Shown here: positions 6,901-8,756 of the stretch, piece by piece
Position numbering within the stretch: position 1 is the first letter of the stretch
How the letters are laid out: each line of letters opens with the position of its first letter
From: JBGTBQ01 sp041749275
Lineage (GTDB): Bacteria; Acidobacteriota; Blastocatellia; Pyrinomonadales; Pyrinomonadaceae
NCBI GenBank assembly: GCA_041749275.1
Contig: JBGTBQ010000391.1
Coordinates: forward strand, 1 to 8,756
Direction of reading: 5' to 3'
Length of the DNA: 8,756 bases
The notes under the pieces: model-generated
The model's database searches: none
Seen by the model: the letters and a program-made list of their open reading frames with translations, nothing else
What the model was told of the DNA's origin: nothing
Made by a program: the position numbers and the translations under genes

Positions 6901-8756
6901 CTTCCGGCCCGACGCCCAGCCGCCGCAGTTCGCCGGCCAGATGGTGCGCCCGAACGTCAAGCTCGGCGTAGGTGAGTCGCCTGTCGCCGCAGCCGAGGGC
7001 GACGGCGTCGGGAGTGCGCTCGACCTGTTGCTCGAAAAGCTGGTGGAGACAGAGGCCGCGCGGGAACTCGGCACGGGTGTCGTTCCATTCGGAAAGCATC
7101 AGCCGCTCCTCGGCCTCCGTCAGCAACGGTAGTTCCGAGAGTCGGCGGGCCGGGGCGGCGACCACCCCCTCCAGCAACCTCTTCAGGTGCGTGCCCATCC
7201 TTTCTATCGTGATGGCGTCGAACAGGTCGGTGTTATATTCCATCGTGGCCGCCAGACCTTCGCGGCCACTCACCAGCGACAGCGTCAGGTCGAACTTCGC
7301 CGTCCGGCTCCACGACTCCATTCCGCTCGCGGAGAGACCGGGCAAGGCTCCGACTTTACCCTCGTCCGCGTTGTGCAGATCGAACATCACCTGAAAGAGC
7401 GGCGTGTGACTGAGGTCGCGCTCGGGCTGAAGCTCCTCGACCAGCCGCTCGAAGGGCGCCTCCTGATGCTGGTACGCGCCGAGGCACGTCTCGCGCACGC
7501 GCCCCAGCAGTTCGCGGAAGGTCGGGTCGCCCGACGCATCCGTGCGCAGCACCAGCGTGTTGACAAAGAACCCTATCAACCTCTCCAACTCCACGCGGTT
7601 CCGCCCGGCGGTCGGCGTCCCGATGCTAACGTCCTCCTGCCCCGTGTAGCGCACCAGCAACGCCTTGAAGGCCGCCAGCATGAGCATAAACAGCGTCACG
7701 CCCTCGCCGCGGCTCAACGCCTGCAAACCGGCGGACAGCTCCGCCGGGAAGACCGTGCGGAGGATGGCGCCGCGGGAACTCTGGACAGGCGGGCGAGGCC
7801 GGTCGGTGGGTAGCCGCAGCAACGGCGGCGCACCGGCCAACTGCTCGCGCCAGTAGTCGAGCTGCCGCTCAAGCACCTCGCCCTGAAGCCACTCGCGCTG
7901 CCAGACGCCGTAGTCGGCGTACTGCAACGTCAATTCCGGCAGCGGCGACTCCTCTCCGCGGATGAAGGCGCCGTACAGAGTTCCGACCTCTTGAACCAGC
8001 ACGCCCATTGACCAGCCGTCGCTGATGATGTGGTGCATCGTGAAGAGCACCACGTGCTCGTCGGCGGCGAGGCGCAGCAATCGGGCGCGCAACAGCGGAG
8101 CACGGCTGAGGTCGAAGGGCGCCGCGGCCTCGGCGGCGCTTAGGCGTTCCAGTTCGGCGCGTTGTTGCGCGTCGGGGAGGGCGCTCAGGTCGTTGACGGA
8201 CAGCGGCTGGACGAGGGAGTCCAGAACCGACTGTCGCGGTTCGTTGTCGCTGAAGGTGAAGCAGGTACGCAGTGAGTCGTGGCGGCGGATGACCTCGTTG
8301 AGAGACCACTCCAACGCAGCAACGTTAAGAGGCCCGGACAAGCGTAGGGCCAGCGGGATGTTGTAAGCCGGGCTGTCTGGCTCGAATTGGTCGAGGAACC
8401 AGAGGCGCTGCTGCGCGAACGAGAGCGGCAGCGCACCTTCGCGTTGGATGCGACGCAACTCCGGGCCGCGCCCGGCCTCCCCGGCACGCCTCCTCGGCTC
8501 TATCGCCGCTGCCTGCTCGGCCACGGTCGGCGACTCGAAGAGCGAGCGCAGCGGCAACTCCACGTCAAAGAGGTCGCGCAGCCGCGAGACGACCTGCGCC
8601 ACCAGCAGCGAGTGTCCGCCCAACTCGAAGAAGTTGTCGTAGAGACCTACTTTCTCAACCCCCAGCACCTCCTGCCATGTGCCCGCGATCTTTTGCTCAA
8701 GCTCCGTCTGAGGCGCCACGTATTTCTCCGCGGACGCCGCCCCCCACTCGGGCGCG
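3794..8756 (-). CDS. Nonribosomal peptide synthetase, C-terminal part (T-C-A-T-C), 5' end outside window
   Basis: This is a multimodular enzyme that selects amino acids as aminoacyl adenylates and joins them as thioesters on phosphopantetheine arms. Residues are numbered from the in-frame GTG at 8719. Domains in order are: carrier T1 (about 3-72, Ser37 in LGGHS), condensation C1 (about 97-540), adenylation A1 (about 557-1060), carrier T2 (about 1075-1148, Ser1108) and condensation C2 (about 1168-1600), then a charged tail to 1641. The frame stays open upstream of the GTG to the window edge and encodes APEWGAASAEKY, which looks like the usual linker between an adenylation domain and T1. The GTG is therefore not the start and the protein begins upstream. 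The stop is TGA at 3796-3794. The protein ends after a condensation domain with no acceptor module, so the next module must be supplied by another protein, most simply the NRPS starting at 2634. No epimerisation or thioesterase domain is present. Product and gene name are unknown. Confidence 0.96.
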   Translation of the reverse strand, partial: APEWGAASAEKYVAPQTELEQKIAGTWQEVLGVEKVGLYDNFFELGGHSLLVAQVVSRLRDLFDVELPLRSLFESPTVAEQAAAIEPRRRAGEAGRGPELRRIQREGALPLSFAQQRLWFLDQFEPDSPAYNIPLALRLSGPLNVAALEWSLNEVIRRHDSLRTCFTFSDNEPRQSVLDSLVQPLSVNDLSALPDAQQRAELERLSAAEAAAPFDLSRAPLLRARLLRLAADEHVVLFTMHHIISDGWSMGVLVQEVGTLYGAFIRGEESPLPELTLQYADYGVWQREWLQGEVLERQLDYWREQLAGAPPLLRLPTDRPRPPVQSSRGAILRTVFPAELSAGLQALSRGEGVTLFMLMLAAFKALLVRYTGQEDVSIGTPTAGRNRVELERLIGFFVNTLVLRTDASGDPTFRELLGRVRETCLGAYQHQEAPFERLVEELQPERDLSHTPLFQVMFDLHNADEGKVGALPGLSASGMESWSRTAKFDLTLSLVSGREGLAATMEYNTDLFDAITIERMGTHLKRLLEGVVAAPARRLSELPLLTEAEERLMLSEWNDTRAEFPRGLCLHQLFEQQVERTPDAVALGCGDRRLTYAELDVRAHHLAGELRRLGVGPEDFVGILMERSAEMIVALLAVLKAGAAYLPLDPAHPRERLAFMLEDVGASVLLTQERLRERLPALHPRVVCLDMNGEAVARREAGAVDAGVSPLNAACVIYTSGSTGRPKGVLVEHRSLVNYILSAGETFDLRETDRVLQFASISFDAATEEIFTCLTRGATLVLRTEEMLSTAEEFLRTCGQMGVTVLDLPTAYWHLLAGELHAGRALMPECVRLVVIGGEKAHAGQVRRWHETVRRQVRLINTYGPTEATVVATACELRAAEGGAQRAEAPIGRAVSNVTTYLLDRRLRPVPVGVVGELYIGGAGVARGYWNRPGLTAERFLPNPFAPAAGERMYRTGDLVRYLPDGEIEYVGRADSQVKVRGFRIELGEVETALRSHAAVREAVVLAAEDGEDGRRLIAYVVAEPGRSVMESELRGYVRGSLPEYMAPSAVLVLERMPLLPNGKLDRGALPAPGGTRHRLTSSADARDLVEEVLAHIWAEVLKLEQIGVHENFFDLGGHSLLATQVVSRVREAFRVELSLRWLFEKPTVAELAKVVGALLRGGDGSPLPPVTRADRGAALPLSYQQQRLWFFSQLQPESSLYNLPVAVRVEGRLDVAALERTLGEIVRRHESLRTSFEEVGGRPIQIISRTLTVPLPLVDLCGLPADAREAEARRLGAEEGQRPFDLERDPLLRALLLRLAEEEHVAVLTMHHIASDGWSLGVLVREVAALYEAFAKGEPSPLGELELQYADYAVWQREQLCDEALEEHFDYWRRQLAGAPASFELPTDFPGRETPLERGATHVFKIQADTTAALKALALRSGATLYMTLLAAFKVLLHFQTGQSDIVVGTGNANRGQLETEAMIGFFINSLALRTRLDGDPTFADLLARVRGVTLDAYRHQDVPFEQLINALKIERRLGRNPLFEVWFIMQNTPDEALRLPGLTLRPFAIESGTARFDLSVAIAETPDGIAGWIGYRSELFLAGTISRMAEQYAVVLERIASEPELRLSALASMLAERQEQEQLLAGEGYKKLVGERLKAIRRRGSERGDGA
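3890..5218 (-). other. Condensation domain C2 of NRPS-1 (canonical, terminal)
   Basis: This is a full-length condensation domain with an intact active site: LSYQQQRLWFFSQL (1170-1183), RRHESLRTSF (1216-1225), MHHIASDGWS (1299-1308; HHIASDG at bases 4802-4822), YADYAVWQ, IGFFINSLALR (1453-1463), HQDVPFEQLINAL (1489-1501) and NPLFEVWFIMQN. It is LCL-like. No adenylation or carrier domain follows in the same protein, so its acceptor must be a carrier on another polypeptide. The NRPS starting at 2634 is the obvious candidate. Confidence 0.93.
5276..5497 (-). other. Peptidyl carrier domain T2 of NRPS-1
   Basis: The motif ENFFDLGGHSLLATQVVSR lies near residues 1099-1117 (numbered from 8719), with the phosphopantetheine serine at Ser1108 (bases 5398-5396). 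The domain ends in LFEKPTVAELAKVV. It carries the residue activated by A1 and donates the growing chain to C2. Its DNA resembles T1 closely around the serine, as expected for paralogous domains. Confidence 0.94.
5540..7051 (-). other. Adenylation domain A1 of NRPS-1, pocket DAEDVGTVVK
   Basis: Core motifs are complete: LKAGAAYLPLDP (628-638), YTSGSTGRPKGV (706-717), NTYGPTEATV (849-858), GELYIGG (904-910), YRTGDLV (942-948), VKVRGFRIELGEVE (966-979) and LPNGKLDRGALP with the catalytic Lys1052. By hand alignment to the GrsA Phe-activating domain, the pocket residues are D752, A753, E756, D795, V823, G825, T850, V858, V859 and K1052. From memory the nearest published code is DTEDVGTVVK-like, associated with beta-lysine. 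Acidic residues at the third and fourth positions could suit an amine side chain. The substrate call is an inference and weak; the adenylation-domain call is firm. Confidence 0.93.
7100..8431 (-). other. Condensation domain C1 of NRPS-1 (canonical, LCL-like)
   Basis: All core condensation motifs are visible: LSFAQQRLWFLDQ (about 99-111), RRHDSLRTCF (145-154), the catalytic MHHIISDGWS (228-237, bases 8015-8035 for HHIISDG), YADYGVWQ, IGFFVNTLVLR (382-392), HQEAPFERLVEEL (418-430) and HTPLFQVMF (438-446). The SLRT and HHxxSDGWS style is typical of LCL domains, which join two L-residues. No epimerisation domain precedes it in the visible part, which agrees. It should transfer the chain from T1 to the residue on T2. 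Confidence 0.92.
8504..8713 (-). other. Peptidyl carrier domain T1 of NRPS-1
   Basis: This segment holds the peptidyl carrier fold, with the motif DNFFELGGHSLL around residues 28-39 (numbered from 8719). The phosphopantetheine-bearing serine is Ser37, at bases 8611-8609. The segment LFESPTVAEQ closes the domain. The adenylation domain that loads this carrier lies outside the window, so the amino acid it carries cannot be predicted. Confidence 0.93.

Noticed and set aside
3890..8431. Repeated DNA between the two carrier and two condensation regions of NRPS-1 (for example around 4802-4822 and 8015-8035)
   Set aside because: The similarity follows conserved protein motifs of paralogous domains and is interrupted by many changes. 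It is not a separate repeat element, and I see no sign of a recent exact duplication.

Overview
The window is a slice of a nonribosomal peptide synthetase (NRPS) biosynthetic cluster from a GC-rich bacterium (roughly 60-65% GC by eye). All genes lie on the minus strand, so they are read from high to low coordinates. The domain style (condensation domains beginning LSFAQQRLWFLDQ, LGGHSL carrier motifs) fits the NRPSs of cyanobacteria, myxobacteria and Acidobacteria. The GC content argues against most cyanobacteria, but nothing in the window fixes the phylum.

Layout in transcription order: (1) 8756-3794, the C-terminal 1,653 residues of a large NRPS whose start lies outside the window, with domains T-C-A-T-C; (2) an 81-bp gap with two small inverted repeats and a clear Shine-Dalgarno sequence; (3) 3712-2666, a stand-alone Fe(II)/2-oxoglutarate dioxygenase of the TauD/SyrP type (348 aa); (4) a 31-bp gap; (5) 2634-1, the N-terminal 878 residues of a second NRPS that runs off the window in the middle of its adenylation domain. 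This second NRPS is easily missed because its frame has no stop codon inside the window. I read it codon by codon and it is uninterrupted.

The notable feature is the module divided between the two NRPSs. NRPS-1 ends in a complete, canonical condensation domain with no adenylation or carrier domain after it. NRPS-2 begins with a second condensation-superfamily domain that has lost the catalytic HHxxxDG motif (LPSMCGD instead) and most later core motifs, followed by an adenylation domain. The dioxygenase gene sits between the two halves. This matches the logic of the 'interface domain', a non-catalytic condensation-like domain proposed to bring a stand-alone beta-hydroxylase to a carrier-bound amino acid in siderophore NRPSs. 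The best-known cases act on Asp, whereas the adenylation pocket read here (D-A-W-Q-F-G-L-I-E) looks Gln/Glu-like. The predicted assembly is: upstream residue X on T1; addition by C1 of a residue chosen by A1 (pocket DAEDVGTVVK, possibly a basic residue); condensation by C2 onto the residue loaded by NRPS-2, probably beta-hydroxylated Glu or Gln. No epimerisation, methylation or thioesterase domain, transporter, regulator, RNA gene, mobile element or CRISPR array is visible. There is no gene-free stretch longer than 300 bases.
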